From positions 2,834,901 through 2,898,900 of the forward strand of contig JAQFVV010012507.1 in the NCBI GenBank assembly GCA_028023455.1: a stretch of 64,000 bases of DNA, in the 5' to 3' direction. Of the stretch, positions 34,901 through 46,000 are shown piece by piece (positions within the stretch are counted from its first letter, which is position 1; each line of letters opens with the position of its first letter). A model generated the notes under the pieces. That model ran no database searches. It was not told where the DNA came from and was given only the letters and a program-made list of their open reading frames with translations. A program made the position numbers and the translations under genes. Origin of the DNA: Epiperipatus broadwayi. Taxonomy: Eukaryota; Onychophora; Udeonychophora; Euonychophora; Peripatidae.

Positions 34901-37284
34901 TATAGTCTGTATAATCATGAAAATATAGCTCTGAGTTAATTAATATGTGGCCAGATAAATTGTTAAATTAATTCTTGATGTAATATTAGTGTCTTATTTT
35001 ATTGATGAATTACAACATTGTCCGAAATAAAATAACTGTATGATATTTTCTTGATGAATGGATAGTTTGTAGAAAAGATTGTTTTCTATTATTGTTGCTT
35101 GACACACGCACACACACGCATAATATAAATAATATCGCGTATATAAAGTATAGAGTTATTGAAATTAAAATGAGAAATAAATGTTTTGAAATACATTACA
35201 TTCATTTAAATAGAAGTATAAAGTTATTGAGGTTAAAACGGGAAATAATTTTTTTAAAATACAGTGTATTTATTTAAATAAAGGTTATAAATCATCAAAT
35301 CATCAGAATGAACATGATTTTGTTGCTATGCATGAAAGGTATACGTAATTGAAAGTGATTATCTAGTCAATTAGAGAAAGTTGCTTTGTTGAGAGCCAAA
35401 TATAATTAATTTGATTTATTTTATTAATCAATAGTAATATCCTCTCAAAAGTATTTTTTGTGCTAATAATATAACATGTTGTTTATTTAGTGTCATGTAG
35501 ATGAAACATATAGGCAAAGCATGTGTTCGAAGTCTGAATATTTAAGTTTTGTTGTTAATTTGCTTTGATAATAGGAATAGTCTCAAACTGATGCTCAAAG
35601 TTTATTTGATAATTTAAAAATCTGTAGGACAAGTAGTCCAATTGTAAATATCATGTTAAACCAAATTTATTTTAGTGTAATAAATGATTTGTTTTGTTTA
35701 TTTAGAATCTTAAAACTGTGTCTTGAGTTATTATTGTACACATTCATGTTTCCATTTCCACATCCACATTTCATAAATCTATTATAAAGTAGATATATTA
35801 TTTTATAGTTATGATATTAAATTTGCCGGTGTCTGACAATATTGTTTTCTTAATCCAAACATTATAAGGAACATTTGCCACTGGATAAACTTATTAGAAA
35901 GGTTGCCAAGTTAATATATTTGTTAGATGATAATATGAGATTAAAATACCCTATTTCTGTCATTATCTTATTATTGAAAAACACTAAAAATACTTTAGTC
36001 AATTTGTTTCATTACATTTTATCATACTTTAGACTTATAACTTATGGGCCAATGTAGTTTATTTAACCCTTTTCCTGCCTCCTACGAAGCTCCTCGTCAA
36101 CATCTGACGTCACTCTAACTCTGCCAGTTCTTATGCTAAAATATTCGTTTGATAGGTTTTGAATAGGTTTTTAAAAGTTCTGTAAGATGGTGCCCTCTTC
36201 CGAATTATTTTACAAGTAAAAAATATAAAAAAACGCATTTAAACCTAAACAAAGAAAGAACATCGGTTGTAATTGGTTGTTAGTGAGCTCTCAGCCGAAA
36301 AAGACATTCTGATTGGCTGGAAAGAACAAAGAAACTGCCTGATCAAAGAAAATAAAGAAAAACGCTGAGATTTTCATTTCGAATATAATTTTAAATAATA
36401 TTAAATATATATTCAGTTATTACAAATGATTTTCAGAGAGAATACTAAAAAAACAAAATTATTTTCGAAAAATATTGAAGAATTTAGTAAAAATATTAAA
36501 CATTTAGTAAAAAGAAATATTTACTTTTCTATAACGTAAAAGTCGACCTTTTTGTTTATATTATAGCTTTTATGTTGCCGAAATTGAATATTTTAGAATA
36601 AATAAATAGCAATTTATTTTTGAAAGAACTTTCGTTCTCTTCATAACCTGAAAAATTAGTAATATACTTTTTATAAACGTATCTGAGTTGAATTTAATAT
36701 TATAGGCGAATATGTTTTAACAATAGGCTTTGTCTTCAGTTTGTGAGTTGGCCAATTAAAAGATTTGATTTTTACCTCATACAACCAATAATATAATTAG
36801 CGGTTAAAAGGTTAATTCAACTGTGTTTGTTAAATTCCCTGAGATCTTATTGTTTATTTCTTGATTAGCATTAAAGTAGATGTTTAGATTGTGATATGCC
36901 AAGTCATAGAATTGTTTAGTATTATAATTATATCAAGCTGATGTATGTTATATTTGGATGAAGGAAGAAATTAAGTTTAAAGTATATTTTAATAGAGTGT
37001 ACCAATAAACATTATGATTCTTTATCATACAATTAATCAACAAAGGAATTTACATTATATTAAATGTTTTGTAATATTTCTTCTTTTATTCATTTATCAT
37101 CATATATCTTATGAACTGCCTATAGCCTCCCACTGAGCTAAGCTGAACCTAAACTTAAATATAGAGTCTCAGTAATAATTTTGTATTATATATCTCATTA
37201 TATTGTTCTATTCATTAATAGAACTGGTGCCTGGGCATTTCGCTCGTGTAATGTATATAAGCTGTGTTGGGAGTGTAGGTTATA
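31942..37284 (+). repeat. 5' LTR (or left copy of a large direct repeat)
   Basis: Aligns end to end with 43054-47625 at a nearly constant offset of about 11.11 kb. In the stretch 33001-33300 I count 4 substitutions against the other copy. The main difference is a 749-bp insertion at 36067-36815. No significant coding frame: the shared 87-codon frame shows no sign of selection. Confidence 0.85.
36067..36811. mobile_element. piggyBac-type MITE in the 5' LTR
   Basis: 745 bp absent from the other LTR copy, so the empty site is seen directly. It is flanked by TTAA on both sides (36063-36066 and 36812-36815), and the empty site at about 47151-47156 reads ttatttaattt. The left end is CCCTTTTCCTGCC and the right end, read inwards, is CCTTTTAACCGC. 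TTAA duplication plus CCC-type ends is the piggyBac pattern. No transposase frame. Confidence 0.85.
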
Positions 37285-37740
37285 GGGTACGTTTTCTGTT
37301 CGCCCATCATTCGACATAGCTTCGACATGGCCTGGTTTGATTAATTGATTGATGATAATGAATAGAACGTTTTCTGTCCCCCAACATGGTGGCTTGATAG
37401 ATACATTGTGGCATCAGTAGATGCATTGTGGCCTGGAGGACATATTTTAGGTTTGATGGGCACACGTTTGATCACAGTGGTGATGATTATAGAGTACAAT
37501 ACATTTTCTGTTCACCCATTGTGGGGCAGACATAGTTTCAGTGGCTTCGACATAGCTTTGGTAGCCTTGACATGGACACGATCGATGGATCAATGATGAT
37601 GATGATCTCAGTATACGTTTTCTACTTTGGGGTATTGATTGACTGATGATGATGAATAGAATGTTTTCTGGATGCCTATCGTAATCACATTGATAGATAT
37701 ATTGTGACATAGATAAGACAAGTTGTGGTTTTGTGGGCTT
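37285..37740 (+). repeat. Imperfect tandem repeats after the 5' LTR
   Basis: Four to five imperfect units of about 100-130 bp share tacgttttctg/acattttctg, a ttcgccca- or ttcaccca-like segment, cttcgacatgg or cttcgacatag, and gatgatgatgaatagaa. Found only between the two LTR copies, at the position of the untranslated leader of an LTR element. Non-coding. Confidence 0.6.
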
Positions 37741-38181
37741 GATAATTATAATGATGTATGTCTTATAGGATTATATTGTATACAGTCAACATATCAAATT
37801 TGATAAATAAAAGTTGTATATTATTGTGAATATTAGTTATAGTTTTGAATGGCAAAGAGAACTTAGCTTAATAATCATGCTTATTAAAATTATGTTCTCT
37901 TCATTATTATATAGAAGTCAATTTAATGTACAGTATGAATGTAGGTGAATATAGAGATTTTATCTAGAGAAATTATTAGTGTTTGGTTGGATATTGTCAG
38001 AATATCATCATCATCATTATCAACCATTATCAATCCACTCCAGGATGAAGGTCTCTCCAAGTTTAATCCATCTTCTCTGATCTTTAGCTTCTCTTCTCCA
38101 CATCACCCCTGCACACCTTCTTACTTCATCCATCCATCTCACATGTGGTCTCTTTCTGAGTCTTTTACAATCTTTTGGAAT

Positions 38182-38469
38182 TCAGTTTAAAATTTTAATT
38201 GTCCATCTCTTATCATCTATTCTAGCAATATGTCCAACCCAACTCCACTTCAATCTTTTAATTTTTTCAATGAGGTCAGTAACACCTGTTTGTTTTCTTA
38301 CCCATACATTGCGTTTTCGATCTCTTCTTGTTACTCCCAACATACATCTCTCCATACTTCTTTGAATGGTGTGAAGTCTCTGTATTGCTCTTCTATTAAG
38401 TGTCCAAGTCTCAGATCCATAAGTAAGAACTGGTAAAACACATTTATTAAAAACCTTCCTTTTCAACAC
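38182..38469 (-). pseudogene. RTE C-terminal fragment, copy 3
   Basis: 95 codons with LTYGSETWTL, RSMERCMLG and WSWVGHIAR, ending at a TGA that replaces a Trp codon of copy 1. The sequence to about 38040 continues in frame to the family C-terminus. Confidence 0.8.
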
Positions 38470-39200
38470 ATAGGCATATTTCCTTTTAGTATCAAGTTAT
38501 TTCTACCAAAAGCACTCCAACCAAGTTTAATTCTATGATTAATTCCTTCCATTATGTTTCCATCTGTATTACTAATCCGATCAAGGTATTTGTAACTGTT
38601 AACTTCTTCTAATTCATCATAATCAATCTTTATTTTCATATTTTGAGCAAATCGATTAAACATTATTTTAGTCTTTTTAACATTTATCTTCAGTCCTACT
38701 TTCCTACTTTCATCTGATAATTCCTGCAACATATCCTGCAGCTCTGAAGCATTATTTGCAAAAACAACTACATCATCTGCGAAATCTAAATGACTTAAAT
38801 AATCTCCATTTACTTTCACTCCTTTAGTTTCCCATTTTAATCCACAAAATACTTCTTGCAGCACTGCTGTAAAAAGTTTTGGAGATATGAAGTGTCTTAC
38901 CCCTTTCTCAATGTTGACTTTCCCAGTCTCATTATGTAATCTAATTGTTGCTGTTGGATTTTTATAAATATTCTTTAAAATATGACAATATCCTGGATCT
39001 ATACCTTGATGATCCAATTCTTTAATCACTGAAGAAATGTTTATAGAATCAAATGCCTTTTCATAATCTACATATCCAAAACATAATGACAACTCATATT
39101 CATTTGTCCTTTCTATAACTTCTCTCAACACCTGGATATGATCTATTGTACTAAAACCACTTTTAAATCCAGCTTGTTCTCTTGGTGGGTGGAAATCCAA
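38463..39200 (-). pseudogene. RTE reverse transcriptase fragment, copy 3
   Basis: 245 codons with YVDYEKAFD and a canonical FADD catalytic box. A deletion near 38888 removes the QGD of the RQGDSISP motif (the sequence reads GVRHFISPK), which would damage the RT even without the other defects. It ends by frameshift at NMPMC. Confidence 0.85.
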
Positions 39201-39333
39201 TGTTCTCTGTAGACAAGTTGTAATTACCTTGGTAAAAATTTTATATAAAACTGATAAAAGGCTGATAGGTCTGTAATTTCTAATATCTTCTTTATCACCT
39301 TTTTTTAAATATTAATATTATTACTGCATTCTT

Positions 39334-40467
39334 TCAATCATCTGGTACATCTTTATCATTTAGACATTTGGTATATAACTTTGCTAAAAAAATTTCTATT
39401 TCTTCACCTGCTTCTTTTAATATATCAATTATAATTCCATCATTACCTGGAGCCTTTTCTTCCTTCATACATTTAATTGCGTGTCTTACTTTTTCATTTA
39501 AAATTCTGGGCAATTCAGAAGATATAATAGATATAGGAGGTACTTGTTCTTTATTACTATATAATTCTTGATAAAAATCTTCTACCAATTTCATGATGTC
39601 ATCTCTCTTTTTAGTAATAATTCCATCTTTTTTTTTTATTGCAGATATAAATTTCCTACCAACACCAAAATGTTGTTTTACATTCTTAAGACTTTTATTT
39701 TCTTCTGCAGCTTTCCTTGCTAGTTCACGGTTATACTTTCTTATATCATTTTCAACTCTTTTCCGCACCATTTTACAAAATTCGCGATATTCACTTCTTT
39801 TTAATGCATCATTTTTGTATATCTTCATATTCTTTCTTTTCTTCATAAATTCTCTAGTCTCAGTAGAAATTTTATTGGTCAATTGCTGCTTTTTTCTACC
39901 AGCTACCTTTGTTGCAGTTTTTAAAAGTGTATCAGTTATTCTCATATTAATTTCATTCAAATCTGAATCCTGTTCAAAATCTTCTAATACTTGAAACCGA
40001 TTTTTAAGTTCTAATTTAAATTCATTAGAATGTTTCTGAAGATTAGGAATATCAATTGTAAATATCATTTTTCTTAATAATTTTTGTCTCTCTAGTTTTA
40101 CATTAACACGTATCTTACACCTTACTAATCGATGATCACTTCCTGTGTTAAATTTATTAAGAACATTACAATCTTGAAATATGTATTTTCTGTTAGGCAA
40201 AATATAATCCAATTCTGCTGTACCTTCATTTGGATGCTTCCATGTCCATTTCCTTTTAACATTTTTCTCAAAAAAAGAATTCATAATATAAAGTTTTTTT
40301 TTTTCTGCAAACTCCACAAGTCTCTGTCCTCGTTCATTTTTATTACCATAACCGAAATTACTTACAGCACTTTCATCTTTCATTTGTTTACCAATTGTAG
40401 CATTAAAGTCTTCCATAACAATTTTAAAATGTTGTTTACTCTGATCAAAAACCTTTTGTACATCCAT
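39334..40467 (-). pseudogene. RTE endonuclease to RT N-terminal fragment, copy 3
   Basis: 377 codons. The GDFN motif reads EDFN. GSDHRLVRCK is kept. It includes the basic linker and the start of the RT region (APGNDGI) and ends at DVPDD, where TGA replaces the TGG of copy 1. Confidence 0.85.
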
Positions 40468-40527
40468 ATAAAAATCTTCTACTACTTCATCACTATGAGA
40501 ACTTGTTGGGCCATAAACCTGAATTAT

Positions 40528-40968
40528 CTACATTTGATATCTGCTATTAAGTTGTATAACTAATCTTCCCATTCTGTCCGATACACCATCAATCTCCACA
40601 ATATTGTTCTTCCATTTTTTATTTATAATGAATCCTACTCCACTTGTATTTCCAATATTTGTGCCTTTATAATAGAGTATATGTCCACTTTTTAAATCAA
40701 TTGTCTCTTCACCTTTTCTTCTAACTTCACAAAGTCCATTAATGTCCCCTTTAATATAAGAAAGTTCTTCTAATTCTTGTAATCTTCCTTCACTTGAAAG
40801 TGATCTGCAGTTGTATGTATCTAAATAAAAGGTCATTATCAAATGGCAGCCTGGGTCCACAATCAGGGGATTCTTAGCACCCTCCACCTTTGACCACCAA
40901 CCTCTACCTTGGTTGGTGACTTTACAGCCTCCTGGGAATAAGGGCCATGCTTTATTTTTGTCTGTCAT
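40528..40968 (-). pseudogene. RTE endonuclease N-terminal fragment, copy 3
   Basis: 146 codons from the family start (MTDKNKAWPL) through TYN and CEVRR to NSRYQM, where TAG replaces a Gln codon of copy 1. Downstream sequence stays in the same frame. Confidence 0.85.
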
Positions 40969-41206
40969 AATTGTATATATGTATTGGAAAAATATTTATC
41001 ATTTACACAAACATTCATTCTGCCTTATCAGGCACTGAGAAGAAAGACCATGGTGTTTCATGATCTTAAACTCAGAGGTAAAAAGCCAGTAAACTCACCA
41101 CGCTGGCTAATGCGTGTTGGTGAGCAGCCCATCCATGTTCGTATACTATATGAATAATCACATAGTAATAACAGCTGCAATGACAAGAACGTATGGAGTG
41201 GACATT

Positions 41207-41216
41207 ATATTCTGAC

Positions 41217-41263
<47 letters not shown>

Positions 41264-41271
41264 CAGAATAT
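41207..41271. repeat. (TA)n-cored palindrome at the RTE 5' junction
   Basis: atattctgacaat (41207-41219) and attgtcagaatat (41259-41271) are exact inverted copies around about 40 bp of TA repeat. The right arm is the target duplication of RTE copy 3; the left arm is its inverted copy joined directly to the truncated 5' UTR. Confidence 0.9.
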
Positions 41272-41410
41272 GCAGTGCCATAATTTTTCTATCAAATGTG
41301 GAAACTGAATGTTGCATGAAATAACACAAATAAACATATTAGAATAATCTTATGTACTTATAAGTGATGATGGGAAATTTAGATTATTTGATTGGGGAGG
41401 GGGAGTGAAG

Positions 41411-41485
41411 CTGATGTACCTTACCTTATCTTACCAAATTTTATCTTATCTTTTCTTATATACCTTACCTTACCTTTTCTTTGTC
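41411..41485 (+). repeat. Degenerate (accttatctt)-like tract
   Basis: Pyrimidine-rich run of accttacctt and tatctt units just upstream of the gag-like frame. Confidence 0.6.
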
Positions 41486-41516
41486 TGTGAATATTAATAA
41501 GTAGAAATATAAAGTT

Positions 41517-41873
41517 ATGGAAGAGTTTGATATTGGTGAAGATTTGGGCGGGTCCCAAGAAATATTATCTTCAGAGGTGATTGCCTTGTCTCCTGATATA
41601 GATTCAGGAAATGAAACTATAAACTTCACGAATAGAGAAGATAGTAGGGCAGAAAATGTCTCATTGGGAGGAGCATTTGATTACTCCAGATTAATTGATG
41701 AAATAAATAAAAGCTTTAGTAAACAGATGTTAGAGATGAAAGAACATTTAGATAAACAGATGTTAGAGATGAAAAATAGTATGATGAGACAGGAAGATTT
41801 TAGAGAGATGATGTTAAGAATGTTCAGGAAGAATGTCAACACATTGAACCAGAAGTATCAGAAACTAAATTAG
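41517..41873 (+). CDS. Gag-like protein, N-terminal piece (118 codons, coiled coil)
   Basis: The first sizeable frame of the LTR element internal region. Residues 1-60 are acidic. Residues about 60-100 form a predicted coiled coil with a tandem unit KQMLEMK repeated, encoded by a 36-bp DNA repeat (41741-41800). No named domain is recognised; the gag suggestion comes from position (first frame between LTRs), acidic N-terminus and coiled coil. It appears broken: another frame is open from 41804 and carries an uninterrupted Glu-rich continuation into the next frame, so one ancestral protein with a frameshift near 41810-41830 is likely. A programmed shift cannot be excluded but no slippery site was identified. 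Confidence 0.5.
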   Translation: MEEFDIGEDLGGSQEILSSEVIALSPDIDSGNETINFTNREDSRAENVSLGGAFDYSRLIDEINKSFSKQMLEMKEHLDKQMLEMKNSMMRQEDFREMMLRMFRKNVNTLNQKYQKLN

Positions 41874-41899
41874 AGGTAGGATTAGAAAAGCTAAAAATA

Positions 41900-42529
41900 A
41901 TGCCAGAGAAATTGTCAGATGATGTTCAGCCAGAATCAGAAATAAAAGTAGAAGTGAGATTAGAAATAAAGTCAGAAGTATCAGAAGTGAAGTTAGAAGT
42001 GCAAGATACTAAAGGTCAAAGTATAGAAGTGAAGGAAGTTAGTAAAAATGCTAGTAGCCAGATATTCAAGATAGAAATTATAGAATTAGATATTAGGGAT
42101 CAACTACATCAGAGTAAGTTAAATGATAATAACCTAGTGTTACCACTTAAGGAAAAAGATCGACTGATTGCTAGATTAATTCAGAAGAATTATAGTTTAT
42201 ATAGAGATGAATTAAAGGCATACCAAAATATTAAAGAGATAGTTAGTCAAGAACTAAAATTGGATAATAAGGAAGTTATGAATGTGTTTAATGATTTTAA
42301 GGAAAATTGTGATAAAAATGATGGGATTATTAGATTAATGAAGTTGGGAGTGTTTTCTTTGGGCATGAAATATCCAGAAATTTTAAGAAGTAAATTAGTA
42401 AAGATTACTGATCTTACCAGCAATAAATTTAAAAATAAAAATAGAGGAATAGTTTCTGAGTGTGCTCTTAATAATGTAGATCGCAATATAAAGAGGAATG
42501 TTTGTAAGAAAGGTGTTGTATGCAGGTAA
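41900..42529 (+). CDS. Gag-like protein, central piece (209 codons)
   Basis: Frame open from 41804, first ATG at 41900. Residues about 1-50 are rich in Glu, Lys, Val and Ser with a repeated VKLEV/VEVRLE pattern. Residues about 60-170 are a Lys- and Leu-rich, apparently helical region (for example EKDRLIARLIQKNYSLYRDE). The end holds a few Cys residues (CALN, NVCKKGVVC). No protease, RT, RNase H or integrase motif is visible. It lies between the LTRs about 0.5 kb before the polypurine tract. It ends at 42529, after which a different frame continues with similar composition. I do not recognise the family. Confidence 0.45.
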   Translation: MPEKLSDDVQPESEIKVEVRLEIKSEVSEVKLEVQDTKGQSIEVKEVSKNASSQIFKIEIIELDIRDQLHQSKLNDNNLVLPLKEKDRLIARLIQKNYSLYRDELKAYQNIKEIVSQELKLDNKEVMNVFNDFKENCDKNDGIIRLMKLGVFSLGMKYPEILRSKLVKITDLTSNKFKNKNRGIVSECALNNVDRNIKRNVCKKGVVCR

Positions 42530-42807
42530 TAAACATATAATATCTAATATAGAACAAATAATGGAATGTTGTAATCATGTTAAGGAGACTGATAAACTAA
42601 AAATTAAATGCAAGTTTAAGAAGACAGAAATATTTTGTATAGACTGTCTTAAAAAGAAAAAAAGTTATTGATCTAGAAGAAAGCTTGAGAAAGGCCAAAT
42701 TTAAATTCAAAAGAGCAAAAGGATATTTAGTTCATGAAAATACTCTTAAGAAAGTTAAAAAAAAGAAAAGAATAGCCAAAAGGTTAAAATTAAATCCCAG
42801 ACAATAA
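42500..42807 (+). pseudogene. Gag-like protein, C-terminal remnants
   Basis: Two further frames continue the coding character. The first, about 42500-42668, contains Cys/His residues (MECCNHVKET, CIDCLKKKK). The second, about 42660-42807, is strongly basic (for example KAKFKFKRAKGY) and ends NPRQ at a stop. The switch between them lies in an A-run at about 42650-42662, a likely indel site. A Cys-rich then basic C-terminus would suit nucleic-acid binding; that is inference. Confidence 0.4.
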
Positions 42808-43039
42808 GGGTGAATTCTCATGTAGAAAGATTTGTTAGAAGAAAAGAAATCAGGAATATATGCACAAGATTTAAGAAGTACCCATAAGGTTCGTAGTTAA
42901 AGTACCAGATAGTTAAAAGATGCGAGAATATAAAAATTCTGTATGCATAGTTTCCTAAAGTGTAAATTAGTTTTATTTGTGTTGTTTAATAATGATTAAC
43001 ATAACCTAACAGTGTTACTTAATTCGTTTTTTTCTTTCT

Positions 43040-43053
43040 AAGGACGGGGGAGT
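43040..43053 (+). promoter_or_regulatory. Polypurine tract before the 3' LTR
   Basis: aaggacgggggagt, purine-rich except for one C and the final T, lies directly before TGTACC, where homology to the 5' repeat begins. In LTR elements this tract primes plus-strand DNA synthesis. It is absent before the left repeat, whose flank is (TA)n. Confidence 0.7.
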
Positions 43054-46000
43054 TGTACCATCTGAATGGTAACAAGGAATTGAGATGCTTTGTATCTGCA
43101 TCGAATAGTTATATTATATTTAAAAATAAAATGAAATAGCCTTAGAATTTTAAAATTTTTTTACTGGAAATTGTTTGAAGCTTAGATATGGGTTGCTTAT
43201 GCAGTTGATAGACCAATTTATAAGTATTCATTATTATTATTGTGGTTAGTGAAGTATTTAATGCCAGAGAGAGGGGTTGTTATTATAGGAATTGGTATAT
43301 TTGGGCAGGAAAATGCAAAGTTATTTTATGTTAGTGTAATATTTGGTTGAATGGTTTCAAAATCCTATATTCATTAATACTTATCTTTTTGTCAACAATT
43401 AATAGCCATTTCAATTATATTTAGTTAGGTTAGTTTAATATTTAGGTTGCAGCACATGTGCATGCATGTATGACTCTGCATCATTTTCATTTCATTGTCA
43501 TCTTTTAATAACAGCAAACAATAGTACATGTACAATAAAAACATTTAAATTACAGTAATTATCTTAAATAATGTAATAAATATATATTTCTTTCCAATGA
43601 TTAATAGATAGTTGAATCAATGAATTATTTTACAAATTAAATAAATTATTAATCATTTTTTGTTTAATAGTTAATTAATATTCATTTTTCTTTCAAGTTT
43701 GTAAAAGCTATTTATTTTATTATTTTTTTTGTCTTGATTTAATCAGAATGATTTTTTTTTAGAAAAGATTTCTTTTGAATATGTAATTAGCTTAGATAGA
43801 AAAGAAGCGTAGGTGTAACTTTGTGAAGGGAAATGACCTTTTGCTAAAGAGAGCTATCTAACAAAGATCTCCAGTAAAAAAATTGCTTATTATGTATTGT
43901 AATTGTAGCCAGTAAACAGTGGCTCATTATTGTGAAAATTAAAGCCAGTTGCTGAAGTCAAATTGATTTTTTTTAAAAAAGACTTTGGAGTAAAACTTTG
44001 AAAGGATCTTAAGAAATTTATTATGGAAAAAGTTATTTAGGATGCAATTCTAAATTTATAAAAAAGGTACATTCGTTTACTTTGCTCTCCTTGATTTAAA
44101 CATTTTGAATTAACCTCTTCATAACTATTGCTCTCTTAAAAATGTATGTTGATAACATCCAGTCTACATTACTTCATTTAATTGTCATTTTAAATAAGAA
44201 TAAATTGCATGAATATTATTGTTGTATCATTAACCAACGTGTGTCTTTTAATATATCTGGAAAACACATGCAGAACTATTTTACAGAATATATTTTAATT
44301 TTTCACTATTTTCCATGTTATGTTTTTGTGAGGATGAAACATAAAATTAAGGATATGCATATTTTGATAAATCATGCCATGTTTAAATTCATCATAAAGA
44401 GATGACAGTATTTATTTGTCTGGTATTTCTGGAAATAATATGTATTTTAAATGAAGGAAATAAAATGTGAGTTACTTCAAATTAAGTATTTGCTTAAATC
44501 GAATGGAAGGATAGAAATGTGGGTAATTTTTGTTCTCTTCGATAAAGATGGAATATAAAACAAAGTATTATTAATTGTGGAATTACTAAGAAATCATGGT
44601 ATCTTAATTTAAAAAATTTAAGTATAAACCATGCATATAATAGACTATAAAGTGTCAAATGCTATTCAAGAAACTACTAAGGATAATTGCGTATTTAATC
44701 TAGAACTGCAACGGAGAATGTCTTATATTTTAAGTATAATAAAGGAGAAATTAATTGCTTATGTGTGATTTGGTACCTCAAATAGATATGCTATGAACAC
44801 TAGAGGTGCTGGGTCATATTTAAGTTATGATTATATTTTTTATGTTATCCTGCAGAAGTTTATTTTAATTTAAATTCAGTTTGGAATGTGTCTCATATTA
44901 TTTCATAAACCTGGAGCTTAGCTTTGCAAGTGAACTTTTATTTTAAGTTACAAGACAAATAACTTTTATTTCTTTATTTTTTTTTATTGCTTGTCATTAT
45001 TAATGTCTAGTATAGATAAATAGGCTTACTTATTATTTTGTTTTATTTATAATTTGCGTTATTTTGACCTTCAAGATCATCGCCGAAGTGTATCCAAATG
45101 AGGAATATGCTGGTAAAAATTGATTGTGGACAAATAGGTCTTATTGTTCTTTTACGAAGGTAAAAGAAAGAAATATTTTTTCTAATAATATATTATTAGA
45201 GAGGTTTATATTTATTTTGTATACTTTATTATCTCAAAGTGAGAATTTTGTTCTTTTTTAAATCAACGAACATATAATAGAAATAGTTTGCTAGATATGA
45301 AAGAAAGTTCATTCGTAATAATTATAACCATTAAATTTTAAAAGTAACCTAAAGTTTATTCTGAATTAAAAGTTATACTTTAATGCAATATTTAATTACC
45401 ATGTTGCCTGCATAGTGTGTAATTTAGAGTTAATTTTATATATACTTTTATTCGTGGGTGTGTGTCTGTTTTGCACAATTATGACATTTGTTTGATAAAG
45501 TTCAGTTTGTGAATATTTTATGTATAAATTTCGGATTCTGTCATATTCTACTGAGTTGAACGGATTGGTATGTTATCTGGATGTATTTATCTGCCAGCAT
45601 GTATTTATAATGTTCGATATTTAGAAAAGTTTTGAGAATGGAAAGAAATCTGATTGCATTATAATGTTTGTAGGGATAAAAGATTTTGCTTCTTTAGTAT
45701 ATGTTTTTCCATGAGTAGAGCCTAGTTTATATTATATGTGCATGATTAAATGATATTTTTTGAAGTTAAGTGATGTTTTCTTAGAGCCCTGGTGATGAGG
45801 AAGAAGTCCCCACCAATAGTGTATTTAGAAGTAGAAGAGTTATTGTTGAAGTATGATTAAATGATGTTTAGGAAGTTATGTGATGTTTTTCTTATATTCT
45901 TGGTGTTGAGGAAAGATTCCCCACCAATCAGATGAATTATTGTAGAAGTGTTCAGTAAGAGTTTATCTGCTCCTCATGTAGATTTCCCTTATAACGTATA

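Larger units (their letters stand above)
38006..41206 (-). mobile_element. RTE-type LINE, copy 3 (5'-truncated), nested in the LTR element
   Basis: Minus-strand RTE with the (ATG)n-type tail at its 3' end and a 5' UTR cut short at 41206, about 90 bp less than copy 1. The target duplication ATATTGTCAGAATAT is at 37991-38005 and 41257-41271. Between the truncated 5' end and the right duplication lies an inverted copy of the target followed by (TA)n. The protein has an in-frame TAG at 40528-40530, a TGA at 39334-39336 (Trp codon in other copies), an extra T in the run at 39300-39306, and a 1-base deletion near 38465. Confidence 0.9.

Noticed and set aside
37220-37250. Primer-binding-site-like actggtgcctgggc
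   Set aside because: It is inside the repeated region and occurs in both copies, so it cannot be the site just after the 5' LTR unless the LTR is shorter than the observed homology.
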